From Cunninghamella blakesleeana (lineage: Eukaryota; Mucoromycota; Mucoromycetes; Mucorales; Cunninghamellaceae), in contig JAFCIZ010000010.1 in the NCBI GenBank assembly GCA_017871115.1, positions 771,001 to 835,000 on the forward strand: 64,000 nucleotides of DNA. The letters run 5' to 3'. The position numbers and the translations under genes were made by a program. How positions within the stretch are numbered: position 1 is the stretch's first letter; every line of letters begins with the position of its first letter. The notes beneath the pieces are model-generated. The model had not been told where the DNA came from. It searched no databases and saw nothing but the letters and a program-made list of their open reading frames with translations. Positions 48,557 through 62,786 of this stretch are shown here, in pieces.

Positions 48557-50008
48557 TCTGTTAGTAATAATTGGGGGTTTTAAATATGATTATAACGATA
48601 ACTATATTAATGATTTAATTTAATTCTTGAAATTCTATACTTAATAAATTTTTATCTTTATTGGCATTGCTTTATTTTATAATAATAATAATAATAATAA
48701 TATCAATTCGTATTTATACATAATTATTTGCTAAATTTCTCCAATAGTATCAAAAATTGTTTTGAAAGGTTTCCTTCCTAACTTTTTTTTTTATTCGATT
48801 TAATTTAATAACTCTGTATTTTTTTATTCGATTTAATTTAATAACTCTGTATTTTTTTACACAAGTTTATATCAATAATCAGTTTATAATTATTAATAAA
48901 CTATATATGACTCTATCACAACAAAGTAACATTTTTATTTATTACTATATTCTATTAAATATTTAAACTTAATAACACACTAAAAAAATATATTTTTCGT
49001 ATAAATATATATATATAAATGCAAAAGATTTAAATTTGATAAAAAATAAATAAATAATTAAAATATACATACACATATAGATTACAAGGTAAAAACTACT
49101 ATCTATATTTCCAATTTTCCTGTCTTTAACTATTTAGGAAAATATATATATCGGAGCTTTGAGCGCGTTACTAATTCGCCAATTCATGCATTAATATATA
49201 GAAAACAAGATTAGAGGTTAAACCCGCTTATTAGAATATTAAATGTAGATATATATAAAAAAAAACATAATACAAAAATAAGTATATTAAAAATGAATGA
49301 AAATAATTTTTTATACTTGCAAAGCATTAATAATAAAAAGAACAATATAGAAGATCTATATATAGCGGTGTATTGCTACGGTAATATATATTCATATTTA
49401 TATATTATATTATAAAAAAGCACGGTTAGGGTCCTTTAGATTTTCATAAAGTTCCCACATTTTTTTAACCTTATTTTTTCTATTTATTTTATTTATTTTA
49501 TACTAAAACAAGGATAGAGTACTTTTGGTGATAAAAAACTAAACGATATTATTTGTATATATATTATTATAAATATAAATCTATCTTGGTAAAAATCTCT
49601 GTAACACTTAAAAAAGAAAATATTAGTATAGTTAAACTCTAATTTTCATAAAACCATTTTCTTTCACATTTTTAAGTAATTGTAATACCTTTTTTAATAT
49701 TTTATTATCAATAAATTTTATTTGATAATGAGAAAGAGTTAAATATAGACTGCTTTATTTTACATTTTTGGTTAAATAAATAATAAATAATATATGTCAT
49801 TAATTTTTATACTGGTTTTTATAATATAAAGTATGAAACGTTATTTACTAGAAGTAATCTTCCGCAGACAAGGGTAAAAAATCAACTGGCATGATTTTTT
49901 TTATTTAAGTTCAGATTAGCTATAAAAGAAGCTTTTTTTTTTTTTTAATCTGTTACTTTATCTTTTATTAATTTTAATATAAATTTTACTTGTTTTATTT
50001 TAAAAAAT
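48557..50008. other. Intergenic with a 33-bp tandem direct repeat
   Basis: 1.45 kb, AT-rich. At about 48786-48853 a 33-bp unit containing ATTCGATTTAATTTAATAAC occurs twice in direct tandem, practically identical. An AAT repeat lies at 48679-48702. No gene recognised. Confidence 0.5.
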
Positions 50009-51519
50009 ATGACTAGCAATAAAAAGGTACCTCCTCATCCTACTTATGATGCTATTCTTAAAGCAATGCGGGCAAGTGGTTTTAGTTGGACAGCAGATGA
50101 GCCTGCTCCCTATAGAGAAAAGTTAGATAACTTACCTTTACCTCCTAATGTTGTTTTACCTGATACTTTAATGGAAAAAAAAGAAATCACTATTGACTTG
50201 CAAAATACTGACGGTCTGCAGACTTCTTCCACCTTAAAATTAATTATAACACGTCCCCCTGGTACCGAAAATAAAACTATACCTGCTCTTATTTATTTGT
50301 AAGTTTAAAGTAATTATATTATTAACAATAATAAAAAAAACCAGTGATAATATTTATTATTTATAATAATTAAATGCTATTCCTTTGACTTTACTTCAGT
50401 ATTGGTAAGTAATCAATAACAATTATAATAATATCAATGTGTTTCTTTTTTATCTAACTTACCCAGATTTTCGTTTTTTTTTTATTTTTAGGTGGCGGTT
50501 TTAGGTTTGGTTCATTCAGAGTAGCAGAAAAATTTATTAAAGATGTAAGTACCATATATACATGTATATGTGTGGTAATAAAATTAATGTAGCGAATGTA
50601 GTGATGATGATAATAATAAAATAATAATGATAATGTGATTGTTATATCTATATATATATATATATTAGATTACCGTTCAAGCCAATGTAGCTGTTATTTT
50701 TGTTTGTTATAGTTTAGCACCTGAAGTGAAGTTTCCTGTAGCAACCGAAGAATGCTATTCATCTATTTTATGGATCCACCAACATGCGAACGAATTAAAA
50801 GTTGACCCTTCCAAATTAGTAGTTGGCGGTGATAGTGCTGGTAATTAAAAATAAAATAAATATATATTAAAGTTGTTGTTAAATGAAAAAATGATTATTT
50901 CCATTAACTTTTTACCTTTATTTTATTTTAATAATTTTCTACTGTGATCAATTTATATATATATTAAGGTGGTAATCTCTCTGCTGTATCATCAAGTAAG
51001 TTCTCATTTTAGCTATATTTATCTAAGAAAAATTCTGATATAATAAATTTCATTTCTCTATTTTTAGTTTTATTGAAAAAACGTGGATATAAGGATATTC
51101 TTAAAGGGCAAATTTTGATTTATCCTACGGTAGATCTTACTAACGATGGGTATGAATCTTTTGAACTGTATGGTGATGGGGATTACATGTTATCAAAGTA
51201 CGAATTGGAATATATTACGCGTACATATCTTGGAAATGATTATAAAGAAAAAGAATGGAATGACATCCGTTTAAGACCTATTATTGCAACTGATGAAGAA
51301 TTAAGCGGATTGCCTAGAGCTTTAGTGATTACAGCCGAATGTGATATACTTCGCGATGAAGGTGAGGATTATGCCCACCGTTTATTAAAAGCTGGTGTGA
51401 AAACAACCGCCATTCGTTCTCTTTCTGCTTCTCATGGTTTTATGACCGCTTTTGCCGATACTGAAAACTATATTCAATGTTTGGGTACAATTACTAAATT
51501 TATTAATGACTCTTTTTAA
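50009..51519 (+). CDS. Alpha/beta hydrolase of the HSL (hormone-sensitive lipase-like) family
   Basis: Six exons: 50009-50298, a 5-nt exon 50400-50404, 50492-50544, 50669-50840, 50969-50995 and 51068-51519; about 332 aa, normal for the family. The nucleophile elbow is GGDSAGG (Ser172), the acid is Asp275 in AECDILRDEGEDYA, and His305 is in SASHGFM. The oxyanion motif, usually HGGG, is assembled over the microexon and reads IGGGF. The SLAPEVKFPVATEE segment is also diagnostic. Such enzymes hydrolyse short-chain esters or acylglycerols. Without the microexon the join of exons 1 and 3 shifts frame and hits a stop within four codons. The gene sits between F-box paralogues and shares nothing obvious with them. 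Confidence 0.92.
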
Positions 51520-53339
51520 GAGTGTATTTAAATACTAGTACTTCTATTTTCATTGTTCTTTTTTCTTTTTTCTATTACCTTTTTTTATTTTACTTTTGTT
51601 TTAATTATATTGTATTATCAATAAATATATTTACATTAGTAAAAACGTTGTGAAAAATAATTACTATGATAATTCCATATCAGTACTTTTTTTTATCCAC
51701 AAGAAAAATATGAAATGTAACATCAGGGGTCAAAAATAACCAATTTTATTTTTCATAATGATTTTATCAACACGTTATTCAAGATTATTAATAAATTATT
51801 TTTATCTATTTATTTTTTAAAAAATAAAATAAAAATAAAAAAGAATAGGTAATGATGATAAATATGAGTTTCCATATTTTTTCATATTTTATATACTAAT
51901 ATACTTGGTTAAATTAATTCAATTATAAATATTAGCACTAGTATTATTATATATTTTAATCAGCTATTATATTTATATGTACATGTATACTCCTTCGCTT
52001 TATTCCGTTTTATTTTATAAAAAGAAAAAGAAGTTTTAAAGATTCCTTGGTAAAATCGAAAAAAAAAAATTCAGCGAATACCATATTATTGTATTATTTC
52101 TTATTTAGCTTAGAATATTCAATTTATTTTTTTTCCCAGCTTGCTTATATCTAAAGGCATTCATATAATCAATTTTATCATTATGTTAGAACTCTTAGGT
52201 ATATCTTATCTGTGTGAAATTAATTCAAAGTAGAAGAAAAATCATTGGATGGCTATTCTTTGTATTAAAAATATATATAAAAATATATTTTACATCAATC
52301 CTACGGTATTATTTGTTTTTTTATACGCAAGAAGTTTATGAGAAAAAATAAATAAATTTATATATATATATATATTATGTAAATTTCTTTGTGATGACCA
52401 TTATATTGAGATCAACAAAACGATAACCAAAGGTGCTGGGACTACATAAAATGAATTAGCATTTTTTTTTTTTACTACTTTCGTATAAACAAACTCTTAC
52501 TATATAAATTAAGTTTTTTATCATATACTATAATTATTCAGTTTACTTTTATCTATATCTAAATTCTATTTTGTAAAAGTTAACTAGGCAATTAAAAGAA
52601 AAGAGTCCTTAGAAATATACAGTTATTGTATATATTATAGCATAATAGTTGCCTATGATCTAGTAAAAATATATAAATAAAAATAATATTTAAATAATGG
52701 TTATGTATATTTTATTCAAGTTCTTAATACTATATATACTGTTCTGTTAAAAAAAATAAAAATTTACATTATCCATTTGAACAAGTTGGTATATTGAAGT
52801 TAGGTTGTACTTGATCTTCACAGCTTCATATGATCATCACTCAATATATCTTTATATTAGTACTATTTTATTTTTCTCAATGGTCTTTACGATATAATAA
52901 TATAATAATATTTTCTTGTCTACAAAGCTATTTTATTAATAAAATATTTACGTCATTTTCACTATATATATAACCCAGAAAAAAAGAGTATATATTATTT
53001 TATATGTAGAGCTCTTGTATCAAAAATTCAGTTTTTGACGATAGGATTTCTCTGGCCCAATAACTATAATATTAATAATAATATTAATAATAATAAAAAT
53101 GATTATTTTTTTTTTTTCAATTATAAAAAATTAAAAGTAAATATTAACACAATAAAAAAGCATTTTATTTATTATTTACAAGCGCATATACCTATATATG
53201 AGCAACTATTAAATAGTTATAAATAAAAAAATTTAATTAATAAAAAATATGTGTATGCATTTATAAATATATATATATAGTTATTTACAAAAATTAAATG
53301 TAAAAAAATAGAAAACAGCAGTAATAATGATAAACGTAA
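51520..53339. other. Intergenic, gene-poor
   Basis: 1.8 kb of AT-rich DNA. Short coding-like phrases near 52180-52250 and 52395-52450 cannot be joined into a gene. The 63-codon frame at 53035-53226 is Asn/Lys/Ile/Tyr-rich and not supported. Confidence 0.45.
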
Positions 53340-55463
53340 TCAAAATATAATCCTTTCCACAGAATTACATTTAAAATATAAATGATGAGAATTAATAGAA
53401 CCGGAATTAATACCACCATAAGACCTTGTTCCAGACCCTAATCTTTCCTCCACCGTCAAATATTCAATCAATACTGAAGTATCTTTTTTAACTTCGGTAC
53501 TATCAAAATCCACATGAAATAACTCCAATTCATCCAAATCCCATCGACCAGCTTCTATAACAATTGCATTTAATTCTTCATCATAATGATCTTTTGTAAT
53601 CACAGTCGAGAGTGAATAATCATAAAAAAAGCAAACTGTTGTGAGATATAAAGCACGTAAATTGGGAAATAAATTACATAATTCTGATAATCCTCCTTGG
53701 ATCTTTACGTTTGTTTGACATAAATCTAAAATCTCTAATGGACAATTGTTATAACATTTATCTTCCTCTTTTTCTTGCTGTTGCTGTTGTTGTTGATGCT
53801 GGTCTGATTCTATACTTCCTCTTCCATATACAATACACCCCATCCTTTTTAGTGATAATTCTCTTAAATTTGGAAAGGCATTCAGCCATTGTTCAAGATC
53901 AAATTCTGAATCATTTTTCGACATATATGTATGAGCACTTTTTAGTTTTAATGTTGTGATAGAAGTAGACGCATAGCTTTGCTGATTACAGTTGTTTAGT
54001 AGTTTATGGTCGAGTAATATAGATGGTGGATCGGTAATATTAGCCAATGAAAGTGTTTTTAAATGATTTAAATACTTCATGGAATGATAAGTATTACGGT
54101 CCTTTATAAATTCATACCATGTTTCCAAATGCTTTAGTTGATAAGGGTGATCCATGAGCCACTCATTTAATTCCTGAACTGGCCAGAATTGTCGATTAAA
54201 TTTATTATACCTATAAAAATCCTGTTCATCCATTTTCATTGTTAATGTTGTTAAATCTTTATATTGAATGATCATACGATATAGAGCATCTTTATAATCA
54301 TGGTATCTATGGGGTGGATAAATTTTGCTTGTTTGTAATTCAATTTTTAGGGTATTTAATTCAGGAAACTTGATAGAAAAATAGTCATATATGAGTGGGT
54401 CTTGTAGATTTGAATGTTGAAGCTCCAAATGGGATAAGCTTGGGCTTGGTAGAACGTGTGCATTATCATAATCGCTCGATAAAACCATATCCAGACAATT
54501 CAATGTCAAGGAAGTCAAAGAAGGACAGGAAGTCATGATGGAGTCAAAGCTACGCTCATCTATGCCGCATAGAGGTGTATATTGACTACAGGTTGTATCA
54601 CAAAAATCAATATAAAGAGTTGACAAATGAATCCAATGGGCTGTGGATAGTACTAATACTTGACCATAAAAATCCTTCACTTGAACTTCATCACCGTTAT
54701 TATTTTCATCATCATTAATTGCGCTGTTGTTGTTATAAATATTGTGAATGCTTCTAGATATATATTCATTTAAATGATTTCTAAATGTTCTTTCTGCTTC
54801 TATACTGGTATCTCCTATTGATTTTTGGTGCTCTTTTATATCATCATCATCCATATAAAATACAAGTATACGATTTCTTTGTAATTTAGGTGGGTTATCT
54901 TTTTGGAAAGTAATTAATGTTGTTGTACCATCAGTTGTATTATTATGATCTATTAATTTTTTATCAACACATAGTTGAAGAGATTCTATATCTTCTCCTA
55001 AATTATCCATCCAATTGATATAATACTTGGTATACCATAAATTAATATGCTTCAAATGCTTCGACAAGTGTTGTTGTTGCTGTGATTCCTTTCTAGCGAT
55101 ATAAATAGAGTTATTACTGTTGTTACTATTGTAATCATTATTGATACTAATGTCATTGATAAAAGTTATATTAGGACATATGTCATTCAGAGAATAGAAT
55201 AAACTAGGAGATATACTTTTACCAAAGTAAAATAACTGATAAACAAAATGGCCAAGTGGTATATGGCTTTTTGTATTTTTCGTCTTCACAAAGCTAAGAA
55301 ACTTGACGAGTTGTTTTTCTGAGTAGATGTAGATTGTTTCATAAAAAGTAGGACAAAGTGTTATTTGATGCCATTTTTTACACACTAGAGATGTTCTTAC
55401 TAACTGTTTTTGTGATAAATACGATAATATAATTGTGATAAGTTCATTAGAAAGTATTTCCAT
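53340..55463 (-). CDS. F-box/LRR protein, paralogue 4
   Basis: Single exon, 707 aa. F-box: LSNELITIILSYLS, then TSLVCKKWHQITLCPTFYE. LRR-like strands: LTSLTLNCLDMV, LSHLELQHSNLQ, LTTLTMKMDEQD, LKTLSLANITD, LRELSLKRMGC, CPLEILDLCQTNV. The family block is FWPVQELNEWLMDHPYQL. Its last third matches the decayed copy at 20474-20908 best by eye. Asn- and Gln-rich inserts (near 53785 and 55100-55140) are repeat expansions. Probable SCF substrate receptor, target unknown; opposite in orientation to paralogues 2 and 3. Confidence 0.88.
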   Translation of the reverse strand: MEILSNELITIILSYLSQKQLVRTSLVCKKWHQITLCPTFYETIYIYSEKQLVKFLSFVKTKNTKSHIPLGHFVYQLFYFGKSISPSLFYSLNDICPNITFINDISINNDYNSNNSNNSIYIARKESQQQQHLSKHLKHINLWYTKYYINWMDNLGEDIESLQLCVDKKLIDHNNTTDGTTTLITFQKDNPPKLQRNRILVFYMDDDDIKEHQKSIGDTSIEAERTFRNHLNEYISRSIHNIYNNNSAINDDENNNGDEVQVKDFYGQVLVLSTAHWIHLSTLYIDFCDTTCSQYTPLCGIDERSFDSIMTSCPSLTSLTLNCLDMVLSSDYDNAHVLPSPSLSHLELQHSNLQDPLIYDYFSIKFPELNTLKIELQTSKIYPPHRYHDYKDALYRMIIQYKDLTTLTMKMDEQDFYRYNKFNRQFWPVQELNEWLMDHPYQLKHLETWYEFIKDRNTYHSMKYLNHLKTLSLANITDPPSILLDHKLLNNCNQQSYASTSITTLKLKSAHTYMSKNDSEFDLEQWLNAFPNLRELSLKRMGCIVYGRGSIESDQHQQQQQQQEKEEDKCYNNCPLEILDLCQTNVKIQGGLSELCNLFPNLRALYLTTVCFFYDYSLSTVITKDHYDEELNAIVIEAGRWDLDELELFHVDFDSTEVKKDTSVLIEYLTVEERLGSGTRSYGGINSGSINSHHLYFKCNSVERIIF

Positions 55464-57806
55464 TTACTTTGAAAATGACAATATATAATATTTTTTTTAT
55501 GGAAAAAAAAGAAAGAAAGAAAAAAAAATCCTGTAGTTTTTAAAAAAATTTTCTCTTCAGAAAATTTAAAAATCCGACAGTGGAAAAATGATTAACCTAT
55601 TGGTATATAAGAAGATGTTTGGAGTAAAAAAAATCTATAAAAATATATACTAGAGATAAAATAAATATATAGATAAAAATGCCATCTTTTTATTTCAGGA
55701 TGTAAATATAACTTTTATTGTTTTTTTTATGAAAAGAGTACGCAAAAACTCCATTTTATTGAACTTACACTTTCTATTTGTCATAATCCACGCTTTTTTT
55801 AACTTTAGTAACTATAATGTGATCTTTACCATTCTCTTTAATATGGCATCTTTTTGGAGTTTACATGTTTTTTTTTTTTTTTTTTTTTTTTTTTCATCCT
55901 AAAATAATTCTTAATATATGTTTTTTTTAGTTATAATCAGTATATATGTAAATGTTTGGAGAGTATAAGTGCGTATGATCAAACGAATTAATCTTTTTTC
56001 TCGAAGGAATAAATACAAACCTTGCTGAAATTTAGTTTTTTCTTGTTCTTACTGATTAAACTTTTATACAATAATAATAGAGATGAATATCCTAACCGAA
56101 GTTTTTGGTTTAACTCTTGGGTGAGAACTCAGTGATTTGGTTGATTCTAATAAAAACACCCCCTCCCCTTTTTTTTTATTGTATCTCGTTAAACTAACTA
56201 GAGTGAGGACTACAGTAAGGAAGCAGAAATCAAAAAATCAAAATCAAAAAAAAGTTAAATTACACCACACCTTTTTTTTTGGCAAACCTATTTTTTTTCC
56301 AGTACTTTTACATCATAATTAGTTAATTCTATTATTTAAGATATAAATATATTAATTTGCTTTTTGAAATAAGATACATGTAGGAAAAAAAAGCGAAAGG
56401 AAATAAAAACCCACACACTATAAAAAAGAAAAAATCAGAGTTTGGATATATTTATTTTAAAAAAAAAAAAGAAAAAAAAACTGATGTTCAGAAATGAAAG
56501 GTTACACAATAATGCAACTTCAATAGTATAATATTATCATGGATACATCACTAATAAAATAATAATCAAGTTTCATTAATAACTATAGATCAAAAGGTAA
56601 CTATACATATATAAACATATATAATAATAATAGCCATTATCACTATTTAGGTATATAATATTATTTATATGCTACTATAACATATATAAAAGCTACTTGT
56701 ATTATCAAGAAATATCAGGTATTATTCAAATAATTACTATGATAAAAAACTTTATTATTAAATTGTTATTACTAGCAAATAAATACATTGTTAGTATCAA
56801 GGTCGTCTATTATAATTCTCAAGTACTCCATGTCTAATATCAAAATTATCGCTTATACATTTACCTTTGCATTTGTATATTAATAAAATTATTATTTTTG
56901 TAATCAATCTATCCGTGATTTACTTCAATACTATACTAAATCTGTATACTATGATATAGAAAATAATATTAATTAATCAAACTTATTACAGTATAAAAAT
57001 CAAATAAGAAATTTCATATTTTTTAAAAAAAAATGTTACTTTTTATTAATTAATTTTATGATAAATCAATCATTTTTTTCTAATTTTTTTAAAAAGCCTT
57101 AAAAATAAAGAGATATATGTTTTATACGCATTTTTTTTTGTTTCGTCTCTTCCTGAATTAGTTTGCTTTTTAATTTTTTTATAAATCAACTAAAAGAAAT
57201 TCCAACTTCTATTATATAATACGTTTTAACTTGAAATTTTATATTGTAATTATATCAATTGATAAAATTAATCATCTCTATAAAACATTTTTTAAATGAT
57301 TATGGTTATCTTTGCAACAAAATTAAATTTATACCCTTGGGTATAATTTATTTTAACCATACTAATTATCAATTAAAATAATGCAAGGTTTCTACCATTA
57401 CATATATTATGTATATATATTAAAAAAAAAAGTGGATCATGATGCAACAAAAAAAATTAAAAGTTATCATTGAAAAATCGATTGATTTTTACTGGGTACT
57501 AAAAAATAGAAAAAAATAATTGCAGGCTATAAAAGAAATTTATAAACGCATATTATCATTTATGATCTCATCAAATATTTAGTTTAATCATTTTATATTC
57601 AGATATAAAATAATTTGTTTCGTAGTCAATTGCTATATATGGGTTTTAAACTCCCCTACTATAATACCTATAGCATAATTGAAGAGAAACATTTTTCTTT
57701 ACAAACACATGATACTTTAAATTATATTTTACTCCTTAAGTCAATCTTATAAAACCAATTACGTGACGTTTTTACAAAATTTCAAATAAAATACTTTTTT
57801 ATTTTT
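55464..57806. other. Gene-poor AT-rich region
   Basis: 2.3 kb. Contains a 57-codon frame at 55729-55902 (plus, starting MKRVRKNSIL) that ends in a poly-T tract and is probably fortuitous, and a 61-codon frame at 56137-56322 without recognisable features. The rest is A/T tracts and TA runs. Confidence 0.45.
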
Positions 57807-58395
57807 CTAATAAAAAAATTCAATACAAACATATCCGTAGGAACTCCGCCACCAAAAACGTTTTATAATTGAAAACAAAAGGACGCACACCCCAATGATG
57901 GGATATGGCCAAAGAGCTATCTGCCAACCTTTAGTAAAAAGAAGCTGTCTATTCATTTTTTTAAAATAAATAAATAAAAAAGAAATTAAGTATATTTAAT
58001 TAACATCCTCTAAATTATTTTTTATTCATTCACCTAATCACTATATATATTATATTTACCTTAATTACTTGAACTACTTCGATTCTTTTTTTTGGACCGA
58101 ATTTTTGGAACCATTCCCATCCTCAAGCCAGACAAAAAAGAGAGACGAGGGAGAACGACAATGAATGGTGATGATGATGGCGCCCCAATGGATATGTTTA
58201 TTTTTGATTTTATTCCTTCCTAACCAAAAGGAAAAAAAAGAGAAAAAAAAAGGAAAAAAAAAAAAGAAAAAAGAAATACCAAAAAAGGACCAAAAATAAT
58301 AGTATTAAAAAAAAAGTTAACCCAAACCCACCCAAACCAAAAAAAAAAAACTAACCAAAAGAAGAAAAGCCAAAAGATTCCATTGCGGCTTTCAT
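57807..58395 (-). CDS. Small three-exon single-pass membrane protein (79 aa)
   Basis: Exons 58395-58356 (40 nt), 58121-58060 (62 nt) and 57944-57807 (138 nt), phases 1 and 0. Every exon is too short for ORF calling, but the spliced product is one continuous coding-like protein: MKAAMESFGFSSF, then GWEWFQKFGPKKRIEVVQVI, then a segment leading into ALWPYPIIGVCVLLFSII, one hydrophobic helix flanked by a basic side (KRFWWR). Donors are GTTAGT and GTAAAT; acceptors end in TTGAG and GACAG, the second after a pyrimidine-rich tract. I do not recognise the family. Size and topology would fit a small organelle-membrane subunit, but that is speculation. A GC-rich island starts 80 bp upstream of the ATG. 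Confidence 0.5.
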
Positions 58396-58474
58396 ACAGA
58401 TGTCCAATTTTTATATATATATGTATAACAAAACATGTATATATTATTTAAAAAAAGGATTTTTTTTTTTCGGC

Positions 58475-58620
58475 CCCACTTAGTCCAAAGACCTCAAAAC
58501 ATCCAAAGATCCCATTGCCCAGAGCCTAACGGTCAAACCGCCAACGGCTCAGAGTCCTGTATTGAGAGGACTCCACACACAAAGCCCAAAGATCCCAGCG
58601 CCCCAGATAAAAGACGGAAA
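58475..58620. other. GC-rich island with two hairpins upstream of the 79-aa gene
   Basis: A sharply GC-richer block in otherwise A/T DNA. It holds two adjacent inverted repeats: GAGCC (58522-58526) pairs with GGCTC (58546-58550), enclosing an inner CGGT/ACCG stem; and GAGTCCT (58552-58558) pairs with AGGACTC (58567-58573), 7 bp with an 8-nt loop. The phrase CCAAAGATCCCA occurs twice, before and after the hairpins. It could be a promoter or leader of the minus-strand gene, a structured RNA or foreign DNA. Confidence 0.5.
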
Positions 58621-59944
58621 AAAAAAAAAAAAGAAAGAGAAGAGAGGAAGAGAAAGAGAGATCCTATTTAAAAAAAATCAGCAAATAAATTAGAACCAAA
58701 TGTTTAAAAATGACACTTGATTCTTTTTTATTTATTATTGTTTCATTACCTTTTATTTATTTTCCACATGGCTTTATTTACAAAATTAACCCCATTTATA
58801 TCCATGGCCAGTCCGTAGGATGATGGTTTATTTTCTTATACTTTCAAATTTTTTAAATTTTTATTTTTTTAGAGCACCAAAAAATAAGGAAAAAAAATAA
58901 AAATTGCGCCATCTACCTTTTTTTTTTGGATGATTTTTCTATTGATGCTATTGTTGATTTTTTAATAGGCTACATTGATTTTTTTGTTGCAAAAGTCGTA
59001 GTGAATTATTATTGATGATCACGATCCAAAATAAAAAAATAAAAAAATAAAAAAATTGCCAATTTTTTAATTTTTTATATAAAAAAAAGTACAATAAAAA
59101 AGGATTTATAGATCTTTAAAGCAAAATAGAGAAAAGACGGTAGAGTGAATATAAGAGTGACCAATTTATATTTATGATTATATATATATATATTTATTCT
59201 ATACCTTTTTCTTTCTTCATATTCTTTATAAATAAATACGCTAATATAATATTTATTGAGTAGAGAAAGGAAAGAAAAGTAATAAAATGCTAAAAGGAGA
59301 AATTTATGTTTTTGAAAATTTTTGGTTGGTTGCATGGGTCACCGAGAAAAGCTAGTTTTAATTGGAGGAAGCATTACCAAATTGGGTTTAGACTTCGTCT
59401 CCTTTTTTATTACTTTTTTTATTTTTTTATGATTCTCTTCCATGCTTTTTTTTTTTGTAAACCAAACTTAATAAATGCTGGCTAAAGCGAAAAACCTAAA
59501 TGGATATATTCCATATTGGTTATAGAATGGATGATTTTCGAACTATATTAGTAAGAAAAGTTTTATATTTATCTTTAATATATGTAACATATAAATATTT
59601 TGAATTGGTATTTAAAATATAGTTTTTGTTTTTTATTCTTATCCAATCAGTATCCAAAACACTTTGCCCCCCTCTCCTTAATATTGTTGAGTACACTGAT
59701 AATTTATAACAGTGTGGGGTAAAGATAGCAACGTTCTTGTGAGTGGATTATACGATAAATCCAATATATTAGTATCCTAGTAACATATATTGTTTCCTCC
59801 TTTTATATCTACTAGTATCTTTTTTTAAAGAGAAAAACTTGTTAAAAAATAAATAATTACAATTATTTTAAGCTTTATGAAAGTTTTATTCAGATATTAT
59901 CGTTACACATATATAACACAAGCACTTTAATTTGACTAAATCCA
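58621..59944. other. Intergenic, nothing firm
   Basis: 1.3 kb of AT-rich DNA starting with a purine-rich stretch (58616-58662). A 32-codon frame at 59333 (MGHREKLVLIGGSITKLG) looks coding-like but stays open into T tracts and has no splice context. Confidence 0.4.
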
Positions 59945-60215
59945 TTATGCATTTTTAAAAAATAAAACAAAATCTAGATCTTCGATATTATCGCCTACCG
60001 ATTGTTCACAATCACCACATTCTTGGTTATATTTAGTCGTTTTGCAGTAGCAAACCCACTGTTTAAATAGGAACCTGGTTTGAAAACTATTGATATTATT
60101 GATGTATGATCAAGACTCTCTTCGTCTGTTCTATTATCGTTAATATAAATATAAAAACCAAGGAAATTAAGTGATTGATTGATTGCTAATGATAATATCT
60201 TTTTTATTCTTCACT
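59945..60215 (-). pseudogene. Decayed coding patch with a CxC...CxxC cluster
   Basis: Minus strand. The frame 60109-59945 is open for 54 codons and contains QWVCYCKTTKYNQECGDCEQ followed by an acidic stretch, clearly coding in character but without an ATG. Upstream, the adjoining sequence is coding-like in another frame (YIYINDNRTDEESLD), so a frameshift separates the two. The CxC and CxxC spacing suggests a zinc-binding end such as seen in transposase-derived or DNA-binding proteins, but I cannot name the family. Best read as a relic. Confidence 0.4.
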
Positions 60216-62650
<2,435 letters not shown>

Positions 62651-62786
62651 AATTTTCATTCTCTTGGTATCTTTCCATTTTTATTATGCATTCAACATAA
62701 AAAAATGACTAAACACTGATACATCTTATTAATAATTGTTTTTTTCAATTCATTATTACCTCTTCCATCACTATAAGGGATAATTT

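Noticed and set aside
58435..58671. 78-codon plus-strand frame across the GC-rich island
   Set aside because: Starts and ends in A/T or purine tracts. The island's hairpins and its position upstream of the minus-strand gene explain the composition better.
59333..59431. GDSL-hydrolase-like phrase (KLVLIGGSITKLG)
   Set aside because: Only about 20 residues, no downstream catalytic blocks, and the DNA also folds into a weak hairpin; chance is likely.
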